A DNA stretch of 43,730 nt from Bacteroidota bacterium (GCA_023390775.1 JAEWCF010000064.1:1-43730); one strand, 5' to 3'. Numbered from the stretch's first letter, positions 23,811-32,716 are shown. Made by a program: numbers and translations. The notes: a model not told the origin generated them from the letters alone.

Positions 23811-24560
23811 ATGAAAAAAATAAGGATCGGGCAGATCGTGCCCTCGTCCAATGTCACGATGGAGACCGAAATCCCCGCCGTTTTCCGGGCGCGGGAAACC
23901 ATTTTGCCCGAGCGGTTTACCTTCCATTCGAGCCGTATGCGCATGAAAAAGGTGACCAAGGAGGAATTGGAAGCCATGGATGCGATGAGTTTAAAGTGTG
24001 CGCAGGAACTCTCGGATGCACAGGTGGACGTGATGGGATACGCTTGCCTGGTGGCGATCATGAGCATGGGCCGCGGGTATCACTGTGTCTCCGAGAAAAA
24101 CCTCGAGGCCGAAACCGACGCCAACGGATTTCCGACCCCGATCGTGACGAGTGCCGGTGCCCTGGTCGAGGGGCTTCGGGCGCTGGGAGCCAAACGCGTG
24201 GCGCTGATGATGCCGTACATGCGTCCGCTTGCCGAACTGGTGGTGGATTACATCGAACATCAGGGATTTGAGGTGGTGGATTTTGTGGCGCTCGAAATCG
24301 CCGACAACCTTGAGGTGGCCGCGCAGGACCCGATGAACCTGCTGGAACATTGTAAAAAACTGAATCTTGAGGGCGTGGATGTCCTTGTAGCCTCGTGCTG
24401 CGTGCAGATGCCTTCGCTCGAGGCTATCGACAAATTGGAGGAGAAGGCCGGGATTCCGGTCACCTCGGCGGCGGTTTGCACGACTTGGCAAATGATGAAA
24501 AAGCTTGGGATTGAGGCCAAAGCGCCCATCGGCGGGCGGCTTTTGTCAGGCCGATACTGA
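23811..24560 (+). CDS. Maleate cis-trans isomerase (Asp/Glu racemase superfamily)
   Basis: 249 residues. It matches maleate isomerases in length and in both cysteine motifs: Cys79 in MGYACLVAIMS and Cys196/Cys197 in SCCVQMPSLEAI. It should convert maleate to fumarate, which enters the citric acid cycle. It follows the FAH gene on the same strand after a 251-bp gap with repeats, so it may have its own promoter. Its presence implies that the upstream ring-fission route releases maleate rather than fumarate, in line with C-C hydrolysis before isomerisation. Confidence 0.88.
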   Translation: MKKIRIGQIVPSSNVTMETEIPAVFRARETILPERFTFHSSRMRMKKVTKEELEAMDAMSLKCAQELSDAQVDVMGYACLVAIMSMGRGYHCVSEKNLEAETDANGFPTPIVTSAGALVEGLRALGAKRVALMMPYMRPLAELVVDYIEHQGFEVVDFVALEIADNLEVAAQDPMNLLEHCKKLNLEGVDVLVASCCVQMPSLEAIDKLEEKAGIPVTSAAVCTTWQMMKKLGIEAKAPIGGRLLSGRY

Positions 24561-24636
24561 AATTTTGTAAGAAAGTAAGTTTTAAATATAAGAAGGCGGG
24601 CAGGCTAAATGCGGAGATTTGCATAAAACAAGCCAC

Positions 24637-24774
24637 ATGGAATTAGTATTTGTCACGCCCGAGGATTTCAAGAGCCAGGACACGCACCTGCAAAACATCA
24701 TTTCAATCAACAGCAACCATTATTGGGATCGTAACGAGCCTCAGGAAGAAGAGCCGGAGGTATTATATGCCTGA
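24637..24774 (+). CDS. Small hypothetical protein (45 aa)
   Basis: ATG at 24637, TGA at 24772-24774. The sequence starts MELVFVTPEDFKSQ and ends with an acidic stretch EPQEEEPEVLYA. Codon choice resembles the neighbours and the frame is open between two A+T-rich gaps, which favours a real gene, but the ORF is short and I recognise no family. It lies 51 bp upstream of the cupin-like oxygenase gene on the same strand. Its acidic tail and aromatic centre (SNHYWDRN) could make it a peptide partner, but this is speculation. Confidence 0.5.
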   Translation: MELVFVTPEDFKSQDTHLQNIISINSNHYWDRNEPQEEEPEVLYA

Positions 24775-24794
24775 TTTTTCAAGTTTTAAATTTT

Positions 24795-24802
24795 TAAATT
24801 TG
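24795..24802 (+). promoter_or_regulatory. TAnnTTTG promoter box before the cupin-like gene
   Basis: TAAATTTG is an exact match to the Bacteroidota -7 consensus, 23 nt before the ATG at 24826. At the expected upstream distance only CTG (24771-24773) is seen, so the -33 half is weak. Confidence 0.45.
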
Positions 24803-24825
24803 TTCCTATCGAAACATTTTTAAAA

Positions 24826-25704
24826 ATGGGCTTGAATTTACAGGAAATACCGCGCGTCAGGACTATAAGCAGGGAAGATTTCGTCAAAAATTACCTCCTG
24901 CCGCAAAAACCTGTCGTAGTGGAACGATTGACAAGGGACTGGCCTGCATATGAGAAATGGAAACTTTCCTATATCAGGCAAATCGCAGGCAATCGGACGG
25001 TGCCGCTGTATGACGACAGGCCCGTTTCGCACAGGGATGGTTTCAACCAGGCCCACGCCACCATGCAAATGGACGAGTACATTGATTTACTGGAATCGGG
25101 ACCGACCAATTACCGGATTTTCCTATATAACCTGATGAAAGAAGTCCCGCAGCTGAAGGATGACTTTCTTTGGCCTGACATCGGGCTCAAGTTGGTCAGG
25201 CAGTTGCCGATGCTGTTTTTTGGAGGCGAGAATTCGCGGGTATTCATGCATTATGACATCGATTATTCAAACATCCTCCATTTTCACTTTCACGGAACCA
25301 AGCAATGCATCCTTTTTGCCCCGGACCAGACGCCGTTCCTGTATAAAGTGCCGCACGCATTGATTTCGCGCGAGGATATAGATTTTGACAACCCGGATTT
25401 TACGAAATGGCCGGCGCTCGAAAAGGCTCGCGGTTTTGTTGCTGACCTGGCCCACGGTGAAATGCTGTACATGCCCGAAGGATACTGGCATTACATGAAA
25501 TATTTGACGCCCGGTTTCTCGATGAGCCTGCGCGCTTTTCCCCGGAAAATCGGAAATTTGTCAATGGCGGCCTACAATGTTTTGTTCATGCGCCATTTTG
25601 ACAACCTGATGCGACGTTCCCGCGGCCAGGCATGGATCGATTACAAAAACCATAAGGCGGTTGTGAATACGCATCGCAAACTTGGAATACCCATTAACCA
25701 ATAA
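24826..25704 (+). CDS. Cupin-like (JmjC-related) Fe(II)/2-oxoglutarate oxygenase
   Basis: 292 residues, the cupin_8/JmjC-like family. The metal site is visible as His142 and Asp144 in FMHYDIDYSN and distal His222 in GYWHYMKY; Lys159 in FHGTKQCILF is the likely 2-oxoglutarate-binding lysine. Such enzymes hydroxylate amino-acid side chains of proteins, RNA or small peptides. It is preceded by a 45-residue ORF and followed 12 bp later by a 39-residue membrane protein gene, a compact group of unknown purpose. No signal peptide, so cytoplasmic. Confidence 0.85.
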   Translation: MGLNLQEIPRVRTISREDFVKNYLLPQKPVVVERLTRDWPAYEKWKLSYIRQIAGNRTVPLYDDRPVSHRDGFNQAHATMQMDEYIDLLESGPTNYRIFLYNLMKEVPQLKDDFLWPDIGLKLVRQLPMLFFGGENSRVFMHYDIDYSNILHFHFHGTKQCILFAPDQTPFLYKVPHALISREDIDFDNPDFTKWPALEKARGFVADLAHGEMLYMPEGYWHYMKYLTPGFSMSLRAFPRKIGNLSMAAYNVLFMRHFDNLMRRSRGQAWIDYKNHKAVVNTHRKLGIPINQ

Positions 25705-25716
25705 AAACCAATCATC

Positions 25717-25836
25717 ATGAACAAATTATTCAGGGCACTGATCGCGGGATACGGCGCCAAAAAACTCGGCGGAGGCTGTTTTGGTACCATCATCGTTTTT
25801 ATCTTGATTTACTGGCTTCTGGGCCAATGCAGTTAA
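25717..25836 (+). CDS. Small single-pass membrane protein (39 aa)
   Basis: ATG at 25717, TAA at 25834-25836. The first part is basic and amphipathic (NKLFRALIAGYGAKKLGGG), the second a single hydrophobic helix (FGTIIVFILIYWLLG) ending QCS. Small proteins with the AKKLGGGC pattern and one helix occur in flavobacteria as far as I recall; no function is known. It follows the cupin-like gene by 12 bp and is probably co-transcribed. Confidence 0.65.
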   Translation: MNKLFRALIAGYGAKKLGGGCFGTIIVFILIYWLLGQCS

Positions 25837-25911
25837 AGCTGTAAATTTTGCGTGGAATTCCGTAACCCGTCGATCTTGTAGTGGCTGTAACTTTACAAAA
25901 ATGATAAAGCT

Positions 25912-26136
25912 ATGGCACCACAAAATAATCGCCCAGGCCAGCAATGGCATGACGGACAAAAAAATTACCAGGGATCCAATGAGGTGAACCGCGACCACGC
26001 AAGAAGCGACACGCGCAAGAACCAATACGAGGACCACGACGAACGGCTTACCAACGATGCGAATTTCGAGGAGGGCCGCCCGACCGAAAAGATGGATTTC
26101 CGCGACAAGCAGGACAACCTGGAAGCGGACGAATAA
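25912..26136 (+). CDS. Small, highly charged hydrophilic protein (74 aa)
   Basis: Starts MAPQNNRPGQQWHDGQ and is almost free of hydrophobic residues; rich in Asp, Glu, Arg, Asn and Gln, so probably disordered. I recognise no family, though its composition recalls small stress- or desiccation-related hydrophilic proteins. A TAACTTTA box at 25888-25895 may be part of its promoter. A strong hairpin terminator follows 22 bp after the stop, which supports a real transcript end here. Confidence 0.6.
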   Translation: MAPQNNRPGQQWHDGQKNYQGSNEVNRDHARSDTRKNQYEDHDERLTNDANFEEGRPTEKMDFRDKQDNLEADE

Positions 26137-26158
26137 AACAACCAATGACCAATGGAAG

Positions 26159-26190
26159 AAGGCTATTTCGAAAGAGGTAGCCTTTTTTTT
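26159..26190 (+). terminator. Rho-independent terminator
   Basis: AAGGCTA at 26159-26165 pairs with TAGCCTT at 26178-26184, with a 12-nt loop and a run of T that continues to 26190. It ends the transcript of the small-protein genes upstream. Confidence 0.8.
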
Positions 26191-26225
26191 GCTGTCAGCT
26201 GTCAGCTGTCAGCTGTCAGCTATCA
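26191..26225. repeat. Heptanucleotide tandem repeat (GCTGTCA)x4 plus variant
   Basis: Four perfect 7-bp units followed by one variant (GCTATCA), starting immediately after the T-run of the terminator. This begins a ~480-bp spacer without genes. Confidence 0.75.
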
Positions 26226-26361
26226 GCTTGCATGGAGTAATTCGAGGACTGACTGCTCTTCGTGTTGACATATGAGGTAAAACTGGAATCCTGATAATCG
26301 AGTGGACTAACTGGCCGCTCCGTTCGACGTTCGACATTGGTCATCCCACATAAGGCAGTAT
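26226..26361. other. Non-coding spacer
   Basis: No convincing ORF, RNA or promoter seen. It includes a fragment CGCTCCGTTCGACGTTCG near 26316 that resembles the start of the palindromic units at 26522 and 26613. Confidence 0.4.
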
Positions 26362-26410
26362 GTCGTCAGTCATCAGTCATCAGTCGTCAGTCATCAGTCA
26401 TCGGTCATCG
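26362..26410. repeat. Heptanucleotide tandem repeat (GTCATCA-type)x7
   Basis: Seven 7-bp units in exact register: GTCGTCA, GTCATCA, GTCATCA, GTCGTCA, GTCATCA, GTCATCG, GTCATCG. Unit variants alternate, so this is an old or diversifying array. Confidence 0.75.
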
Positions 26411-26673
26411 GTCAACACTAAGGCCGTAGTCTGAATGCCATTATTTAACTGCAAAGTTCATTATAACCGAATCGGTACATTTTCACATTTACACATTTAC
26501 ACATTTAATTCCGCCAGTCCTGCGCTCCGTTCGGCTTCGCCTCGGATCCTATTCCCTACTTCCCTAATTTCCTCATTTCCTAATTTTCAAATTTCCAAAT
26601 TTAACTTCGCTATCGCTCCGTTCCGTTCGCCCTTCGGGCTCGGGTCCAAATTTTCGAATTATGACATCTCTAT
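26411..26673. repeat. Non-coding spacer with two palindromic REP-like units
   Basis: Two related G+C-rich palindromic segments, 26522-26549 (CGCTCCGTTCGGCTTCGCC then TCGGATCC) and 26613-26647 (CGCTCCGTTCCGTTCGCCC then TTCGGGCTCGGGTCC), lie in otherwise A+T-rich sequence with short drifting repeats (ACATTTAC near 26486; TTCCTAATTT-type words at 26555-26605). No gene is supported here. Confidence 0.45.
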
Positions 26674-28137
26674 TCACCCTCCGCCCTTCAATTTCTCAAG
26701 CAACAGCTTAAGGTTAACGGTCGCGAACCCCGATGAATGATCGGACAATCCGTAAGGCAAAATCAGTTCGCCGTTGTGGATTATCGAGCCGCAGCTATAG
26801 ACCACATTGGGTACGTAGCCTTCGCGTTCGTCAGGGCTGGGCATGAGCAGCGGCTCCTTCAAGCGGCCAATTTCCTTCTCGGGATTTTCAAGATCCAAAA
26901 GCGATGCGCCAATTGAATAGGTGCGCATTGGGCCCACCGCGTGGGTGATCACGAGCCACCCTTCGGGGGTTTCTATCGGCGATCCGCAATTTCCGATCTG
27001 GACAAGTTCCCACGGATATTGGGGAGTCTGTATTTTGATAGGGTTGTCCCACACATTGATGTTGTCGCTGTACATGATGTAATTGTTCCATCCGTCGATG
27101 CGGGAAAGCATGGCATACTTTCCTCCGATCTTCCGCGGAAAGAGCGCGAGGTTTTTGTTGCGTGCGCCTTCGCCGTTGAGCGGGCTGGTCTTGAAATCAT
27201 AAAAATCCGACGTCTTGAGCAACTTCGGCATAATGTGGTTGCCGTCGTAGGCCGTATAGGTTGCGTAGTACACCACCGAACCGTTTTCCTTTGTGAACTT
27301 CACGAACCTCGCATCCTCGATCCCGCGCCTCTCCAGGTCCGAAATGGGAAAGATGACGCGGTCGCTGATGTCGGTGTCGCGCGAAAAGCAAATCTTGCGG
27401 TAACTGTCGGAAAGTGCGAGGACCAGGTTATAATCCTTGATGATTTCGGGATCGGACACGCGTTGCTTTTCTTCCATGACCAGGCCCTTGAGCGCTTCAT
27501 ATTCGAAATGATCGGGCAGGCGCTCGTCAACTTTTTTCAGGAAGTCTGCGTTGATGCCTTCCTCCTCCCCTTTTTTGATGAAAAGCTTCTTTTGGTAAAC
27601 GGCGTTGCGGATGCGTTCGGCCTCGTCTATATAATTGCCGGCCGGAATGACCGTGATGTTATTGTCCCGGTCAATCAGCGCGCGCCTGAAGGCAACCGAT
27701 GAGACGTGGCCTTCCCCAACGGCCCTGAAACTGATGATCACGCGCTGCTGGCCTTCTTCGAGGTTACTGCGGTCCGGGTCCTCCACGATCGATGGGTTGA
27801 AGAACGCAGCCGACTCAATCGAGTATTCATGCGTGAAATAGGCGCCGATGAGCAACCGGGTAAATTCATCGAGTTCGTCCGCGACGAAACCGGCCTTTTC
27901 GATGTAGGGCTTGACCCTTTCGCAATGCCGGTGAAGTTTTCTTGTAATGTTGCGGTGGCGCTTTGAAAAATCCTGCAACAGAGGCGAGATAACCGAAAAA
28001 ACGGCGTCCCTTGGCATTGCGGCGACCTTGCGGATAAGTTCGACCGCGCGCTCCTCGCCGCTAAAAAAGAAACGCGCAATGACCCGGCCGGAGTCGGGGT
28101 GAACTTTTACCGGCTTGCGTTGGATATGGAGTCTCAT
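26674..28137 (-). CDS. Glycoside hydrolase family 130 protein
   Basis: 487 residues. The five-bladed propeller typical of GH130 is suggested by FFNPSIVEDPD, GIEDARFVKFT (the Asp is the usual general acid), NKNLALFPRKIGGKYAMLSR and NCGSPIETPEGWLVITH. Residues 1-110 are an extra helical N-terminal part, making it longer than simple mannoside phosphorylases. GH130 enzymes phosphorolyse or hydrolyse beta-mannosides; which applies here is unclear. No signal peptide, so cytoplasmic. It begins 30 bp after the end of the large CotH/T9SS gene on the same strand and may be co-transcribed with it. Confidence 0.85.
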   Translation of the reverse strand: MRLHIQRKPVKVHPDSGRVIARFFFSGEERAVELIRKVAAMPRDAVFSVISPLLQDFSKRHRNITRKLHRHCERVKPYIEKAGFVADELDEFTRLLIGAYFTHEYSIESAAFFNPSIVEDPDRSNLEEGQQRVIISFRAVGEGHVSSVAFRRALIDRDNNITVIPAGNYIDEAERIRNAVYQKKLFIKKGEEEGINADFLKKVDERLPDHFEYEALKGLVMEEKQRVSDPEIIKDYNLVLALSDSYRKICFSRDTDISDRVIFPISDLERRGIEDARFVKFTKENGSVVYYATYTAYDGNHIMPKLLKTSDFYDFKTSPLNGEGARNKNLALFPRKIGGKYAMLSRIDGWNNYIMYSDNINVWDNPIKIQTPQYPWELVQIGNCGSPIETPEGWLVITHAVGPMRTYSIGASLLDLENPEKEIGRLKEPLLMPSPDEREGYVPNVVYSCGSIIHNGELILPYGLSDHSSGFATVNLKLLLEKLKGGG

Positions 28138-28167
28138 GGGTGCTTTTGACTCAATTTAGGCATTTTT

Positions 28168-31100
28168 TTACCGTCTTGCAACCTTTTTTTGGAATCGTCC
28201 CTGCGGAGTTTCCACCTGCAAAACGTATAGCCCTTTCTCGAGGTGATGGAGATCAAGCTGTTCCGATGAAACCCCCGACATGACCAGCCTCCCATCCGAT
28301 GCGAAGAGCTTGAAAGTCGAGGCTTCGATCCCGCGGATGTTCAAAATCCCCGAAGTCGGATTCGGGTAGATGGCCCACTGCGGCGCCTGCAATTGCTCGA
28401 TGTCAAGCGAGATCGGCGTGGCGTGAAGGGCGATGTTGTTCAAGGTCACCCTGTTCCCCTGGTCGGCCTGCATATCGTCGCCCGTGAAAGAAAGCCTGAC
28501 CTCAAAAGCAGGGTTTCCGTCCACTCCTTCCGCAGCGCTGAAATCGGCTTCGACGACGGTGTAATCGCCCGTCAGCGGTACACCGGATTGCAACGTCTGC
28601 CATTCGCCCTCCGGCTGGATCCTGTAAGCAATATCCACTCCATCGGCAGCACCTTCATCCACCACGGCGAACGACAGACGCGGATCCTCAAAAGCGCTGA
28701 GGGGCATTTCGAGGATCAGGGCGTTTTCACCATCGGCAGTGGCAAACGGTTGCTTGATCTGTAACCCTTTTATGTCGGCCTGCGCGAATGAAAGCCCCTG
28801 GTTGGCCGACCCGATGTAATTGAGTTCGGTGGGATTGTTGCGCCGCTCCATCGAAGCTTTCCTCCAATCCGGGTGTGAAGCGTTGAACGGATAGCCCGCC
28901 AGGCTTGACTCGAACCTGATGACCGCGGGTGCTGCGGTCAGATGGTACGTGCTCCCGATGGTTTCGAGCGGCAGGTCGTTTGCAAGTGCGGAGTCGAATG
29001 CCCAAAAGTATATTGGCTGTTCGATTTGCGGGGCGGGATCTTCCACGAAGACGGCGGTGGCCGAAAAATCCCCTGTCGGAGTAAAGGTTATCTCCTCGAG
29101 GTTGCCCGAGACCGTTCCTTCCCAGTGGCTGAAAACGTAGCCCGGCCTTGCGACGGCTCGCAAGGTAACGGGAATGCCGTTAAAATATATTCCGGACCAG
29201 GGATACGGATTTGCGGCGACACCCGGGGTTGTGGGAAGGATGTCGATGGTATTGATATGGACGTAACCATGGGCCGGATCGCTGACGTCGAGCGTTGCGT
29301 TCACCTCACCGTCGATCCCGAATTTTTCACGGATGTGCTGGCGCTGGTATCCCGGGCGTTGTTGTGCGTAAACGTGGATATTGTCGATGTGGATGTTCCA
29401 CCAGACATATTCGACGGCTTTCCAACGATCGATGTGGTCCAGGATTTCGGGCTGAAGCGTGTTTTTCATCCCCGTCGACAAGGCGATGACGCGCTCGGGA
29501 AGGAAATATGTATTGAGCAAATCTGCGAACCGGTTGATGAAATTGGTCTTGAAACCGTCATTTTCCAATAGGCTCCGAAGCACCAGTGTCGACTGCGGCG
29601 GATTAGGGTATGACGGGCCGTCCGGCTCCGTTGCATGGGCCAGGGTATTGTGGCTGTTGGTGTTCACCGTGAGCCCGAACGCCGAATCCGTATCCTTCAG
29701 GGCCGTGCGCCAACGCCCATCGTGCGCCTTGGGTGCATTGGGTTGGAAAGCGGGGGTCCGTTTCCTCCAGAAAAGCGTGTTCCATCCCGGCCAATCGGCG
29801 TTTGAAAGGTAGATATTGGTAATGTAGTAGTCCCTGAAATCGTCAGGATCGAGCTGGGTGGCGATATAGTCAAAATTATCCTGGCTTTCCAACGAATTGG
29901 CTTCCAGGAATTGCTGCATGGCCGCATAATGGTAGCCGTCGCCCTCCTCAGGCGTCAGGTCATTCTCAAGCATGTCAAGTTCGCCGATGGGAATCTCGTG
30001 GACATTCTCAAAATAAAAGCGGTCGTATCGCTCGCGAAGGTTCAGGATACCCCAGTATTCGCCGTTGAGAAGCGCGATCGCAGGGCGATAGGCCTGTGTT
30101 TCCAGTAAATCCGAAACCAGTGACTGCGCGAGCGCATCGCGGTACATCGTGCGCCGGAAGTCATTTCCCGAATTCCGAAGCAGCAATCTCCTGAAGGTTG
30201 ATGTAGGAACGTCGTCAAAAAAGTGATGCTCGAAGTCGCCCGCGCCGAGTTCCTCACGCGCAATGAGTTGAAACGATTTGCTCGGCCATGCGCGCGACGA
30301 ATCCCCCGAAAGCCTAACGCCGATGTCCTGGTTCACGATCTCGAGCCCGTTGTCGAACATGTCGATGTGCGCCTGCCGTTCGGAGGTGTCGCCTTTTCGA
30401 TGAAAGTTCGCGTCGAAGTTGTATGGCGTCGTGTTGACCGTGGGATTGTCGGCCCGCCAGGTGTCAAAGTCGGTACCCGCAACGTATATGCCGTCCTCGT
30501 AGTCAAACAGGGCGTCCTCGTCCATGCTGAGCGAGACCAGCAGCGGGAAGGAAAAAACGCCTGTCCCGAGCGGATTCACGATAAAGGTCGCACTGGTTAC
30601 GGGGCTTTGGGTATATCCTTCGCGTACTGCAATGGCACGAACGATGGTGGCCTTGAAGATGGGCCCCTGCGGAAAGTATACCGGAGCAAAGTGCTGTGTC
30701 GAGGATATCTGTGCGATCTTGTTGGGAAGCGGGGATCGGTCAACAACCTCGAAGGGTTCAGCGTAAACAAGCGTTTGGATGAATTGGGTCAGCATTTCAC
30801 CGGTGGGTTGCCCCGCAAGTTCCTCATAACTGTTTTTATAGTTATAGGTCTTGCCCGACAGGTTTTGCGGATCCGGCTTCGAGCCGTCAAGCGTATAAAG
30901 GATTTGGGCCTGCGGATCGGGCGATGTGATGGACAAGTTGAAGGGCTGTGCGTAATATCCGCCCGAATGCGAAAAGACGGGCGCGGGCAAAACCCCGAGG
31001 CTTCCGGTTGCGGGGTTGGAAGCTTCCGGCGTCACCTGCGAAAGCTGGAGAAATGCCCCTGTACCATTGGGAACGCGGCCGAAGGATACGTTATCGGCGA

Positions 31101-31488
31101 TCGCGGGGACCGAAACGGAATCGCCAAATCCGGCGCCGGTCAAAGTTATCGTTTCTCCCGATGCGCTGATCTTGAAATTGGTGTGCAGGGGCATCTCCGG
31201 GTTTGTGCGGTCCTTGTCGGAACACCAGACCAGCAGGTAGCTCCCACCGGGCATCGTGATGTTGGGGAAAACCCATTTGTAGGGCTGTCCCGGATCGTCA
31301 GAAAGACCGGCTCCCGCAAGCGATACGGGTTGGCTTCCCGGGTTGTAAAGTTCGACCCAGTCGCTGTAATCCCCGTCCTCATCGGCATTCACGTTGGTGT
31401 TGGCCGAAAGGACTTCATTGATGACGGGATTTTGTGAAAACGACAGGGTGCAGATAAGCAGGAGGAAGAAGTAAACTTTTGGGTGCAT
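28168..31488 (-). CDS. Very large exported CotH/lamin-tail-domain protein with T9SS tail
   Basis: 1106 residues from the ATG at 31488 (MHPKVYFFLLLICTLSFSQ, signal peptide); an upstream TTG is rejected. Order: lamin-tail domain (~22-130, INEVLSANTNVNADEDGDYSDW), a chitobiase-C-terminal/Fn3-like segment (ILYTLDGSKPDPQN), a CotH kinase-like domain (~300-690, with NDFRRTMYRDALAQSL and NGEYWGILNLRERYDR), a bacterial Ig-like repeat (RPGYVFSHWEGTVSG), a galactose-binding-like region, and a type A T9SS tail (IYPNPTSGILNI ... GLYVLQVETP). CotH domains can phosphorylate proteins in spores; here the target is unknown. It should be at the cell surface or secreted. Confidence 0.88.
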   Translation of the reverse strand: MHPKVYFFLLLICTLSFSQNPVINEVLSANTNVNADEDGDYSDWVELYNPGSQPVSLAGAGLSDDPGQPYKWVFPNITMPGGSYLLVWCSDKDRTNPEMPLHTNFKISASGETITLTGAGFGDSVSVPAIADNVSFGRVPNGTGAFLQLSQVTPEASNPATGSLGVLPAPVFSHSGGYYAQPFNLSITSPDPQAQILYTLDGSKPDPQNLSGKTYNYKNSYEELAGQPTGEMLTQFIQTLVYAEPFEVVDRSPLPNKIAQISSTQHFAPVYFPQGPIFKATIVRAIAVREGYTQSPVTSATFIVNPLGTGVFSFPLLVSLSMDEDALFDYEDGIYVAGTDFDTWRADNPTVNTTPYNFDANFHRKGDTSERQAHIDMFDNGLEIVNQDIGVRLSGDSSRAWPSKSFQLIAREELGAGDFEHHFFDDVPTSTFRRLLLRNSGNDFRRTMYRDALAQSLVSDLLETQAYRPAIALLNGEYWGILNLRERYDRFYFENVHEIPIGELDMLENDLTPEEGDGYHYAAMQQFLEANSLESQDNFDYIATQLDPDDFRDYYITNIYLSNADWPGWNTLFWRKRTPAFQPNAPKAHDGRWRTALKDTDSAFGLTVNTNSHNTLAHATEPDGPSYPNPPQSTLVLRSLLENDGFKTNFINRFADLLNTYFLPERVIALSTGMKNTLQPEILDHIDRWKAVEYVWWNIHIDNIHVYAQQRPGYQRQHIREKFGIDGEVNATLDVSDPAHGYVHINTIDILPTTPGVAANPYPWSGIYFNGIPVTLRAVARPGYVFSHWEGTVSGNLEEITFTPTGDFSATAVFVEDPAPQIEQPIYFWAFDSALANDLPLETIGSTYHLTAAPAVIRFESSLAGYPFNASHPDWRKASMERRNNPTELNYIGSANQGLSFAQADIKGLQIKQPFATADGENALILEMPLSAFEDPRLSFAVVDEGAADGVDIAYRIQPEGEWQTLQSGVPLTGDYTVVEADFSAAEGVDGNPAFEVRLSFTGDDMQADQGNRVTLNNIALHATPISLDIEQLQAPQWAIYPNPTSGILNIRGIEASTFKLFASDGRLVMSGVSSEQLDLHHLEKGLYVLQVETPQGRFQKKVARR

Positions 31489-31731
31489 AGGTAAATTTTT
31501 ACCCAAACAAAATACGGCTTTGGCAAAAGGTTTCCCCTTTTAATCGATGGATGACCCGAAAATACCCCTGAACCGCAATCGATTGTATAAAAAGGTGTGA
31601 AAAATTTCGATCGTAATGGGCCTGTTTGGTCAGAATTTCCTTCGATTAAAGTTAAAATCGGGCCGATCGCAGCGCGTTTTGCAATATTATACGCTTCCAG
31701 GCGATTACACCTTTACCCAAATCCATTATAA

Positions 31732-32688
31732 ATGAAATACTTACTGATGAGCGCAGCCTCTGCCCTTTTGCTTTTGGGCTGCCAGAACGATGACACGGAA
31801 AATCCTGTCCAACAGGATGAAGCGGTGCTCGCGCATCGCGGTTGTGCCACCGACGAGGTCCATGAGCAGATGCTCCGGGACGATCCGTCGCTCGCCCTTA
31901 AAATGAACGATATCGAGGAACTTACCCAGCGCGCCATGGACGAAGGCCGCCTCGTGAACGGCAAGATCCAGATTCCCGTCGTGGTGAACGTGCTTTACCG
32001 CACCACCGCCGAGAACCTTTCCCTTACCCGTATCCAGCAACAGATCGACATCCTCAACAAGGATTTCAATGCTGCGAACGCCGAGTACAATACCGTACCT
32101 TCGCTATTTTCGGCGAGAAAGGCCAACATCGGGATTAGTTTCGTGCTCAGCAATGTGTACCGCAAGTCGACATCCAAGACCTCCTGGGGCACCAACAACG
32201 ACATGAAAAAGACCGCGATGGGCGGCCTTAACCCTACCTCGCCGACCACCAAACTCAATATCTGGGTGTGTACCATCGGCGGCGGAATCCTGGGTTATGC
32301 GCAATTCCCCGGAGGTCCTTCGGCAACCGATGGCGTGGTCGTGGATTCGAGGCATTTTGGCCTGAGCGGATCGGCATCGTATCCCTATAATCTCGGAAGG
32401 ACCACGACACATGAAGTCGGGCATTGGATGAACCTGCGCCACATCTGGGGCGATGCAGCCTGCGGAACCGATTTCGTATCGGATACCCCGACGCACAACG
32501 CCGCAAATTACGGGGCTCCCGCCTACCCGCACTACAGCACCTGTTCCGGCACTCCGGTGGAAATGACCATGAATTACATGGACTACACCGACGACCGGGC
32601 GATGTACATGTTCACCAACGGGCAAAAATCGCGGATCAATGCGATCTTCGCCTCGGGCGGGCCCAGGAATTCATTCGCACAACCTTAA
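31732..32688 (+). CDS. M43 (pappalysin-type) zinc metalloprotease, lipoprotein
   Basis: 318 residues. A lipoprotein signal ends at Cys17 (SALLLLGC), so it is probably anchored in the outer or inner membrane. The extended zinc motif HEVGHWMNLRH around residue 228 and the Met-turn region NYMDYTDD identify the M43 cytophagalysin/pappalysin family. It has no T9SS sorting tail, unlike many family members in this phylum, consistent with lipid anchoring. It ends just before a clear terminator at 32693. Confidence 0.9.
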   Translation: MKYLLMSAASALLLLGCQNDDTENPVQQDEAVLAHRGCATDEVHEQMLRDDPSLALKMNDIEELTQRAMDEGRLVNGKIQIPVVVNVLYRTTAENLSLTRIQQQIDILNKDFNAANAEYNTVPSLFSARKANIGISFVLSNVYRKSTSKTSWGTNNDMKKTAMGGLNPTSPTTKLNIWVCTIGGGILGYAQFPGGPSATDGVVVDSRHFGLSGSASYPYNLGRTTTHEVGHWMNLRHIWGDAACGTDFVSDTPTHNAANYGAPAYPHYSTCSGTPVEMTMNYMDYTDDRAMYMFTNGQKSRINAIFASGGPRNSFAQP

Positions 32689-32692
32689 GACC

Positions 32693-32716
32693 AAGCCGCC
32701 TTGTGCGGCTTTTTTC
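32693..32716 (+). terminator. Rho-independent terminator
   Basis: AAGCCGC at 32693-32699, loop CTTGT, GCGGCTT at 32705-32711, then a T-run to 32716. It lies five bases after the protease stop. Confidence 0.85.

Noticed and set aside
26191..26410. Possible CRISPR array
   Set aside because: The repeats are 7-bp units in direct contact with no spacers, and there are no cas genes.
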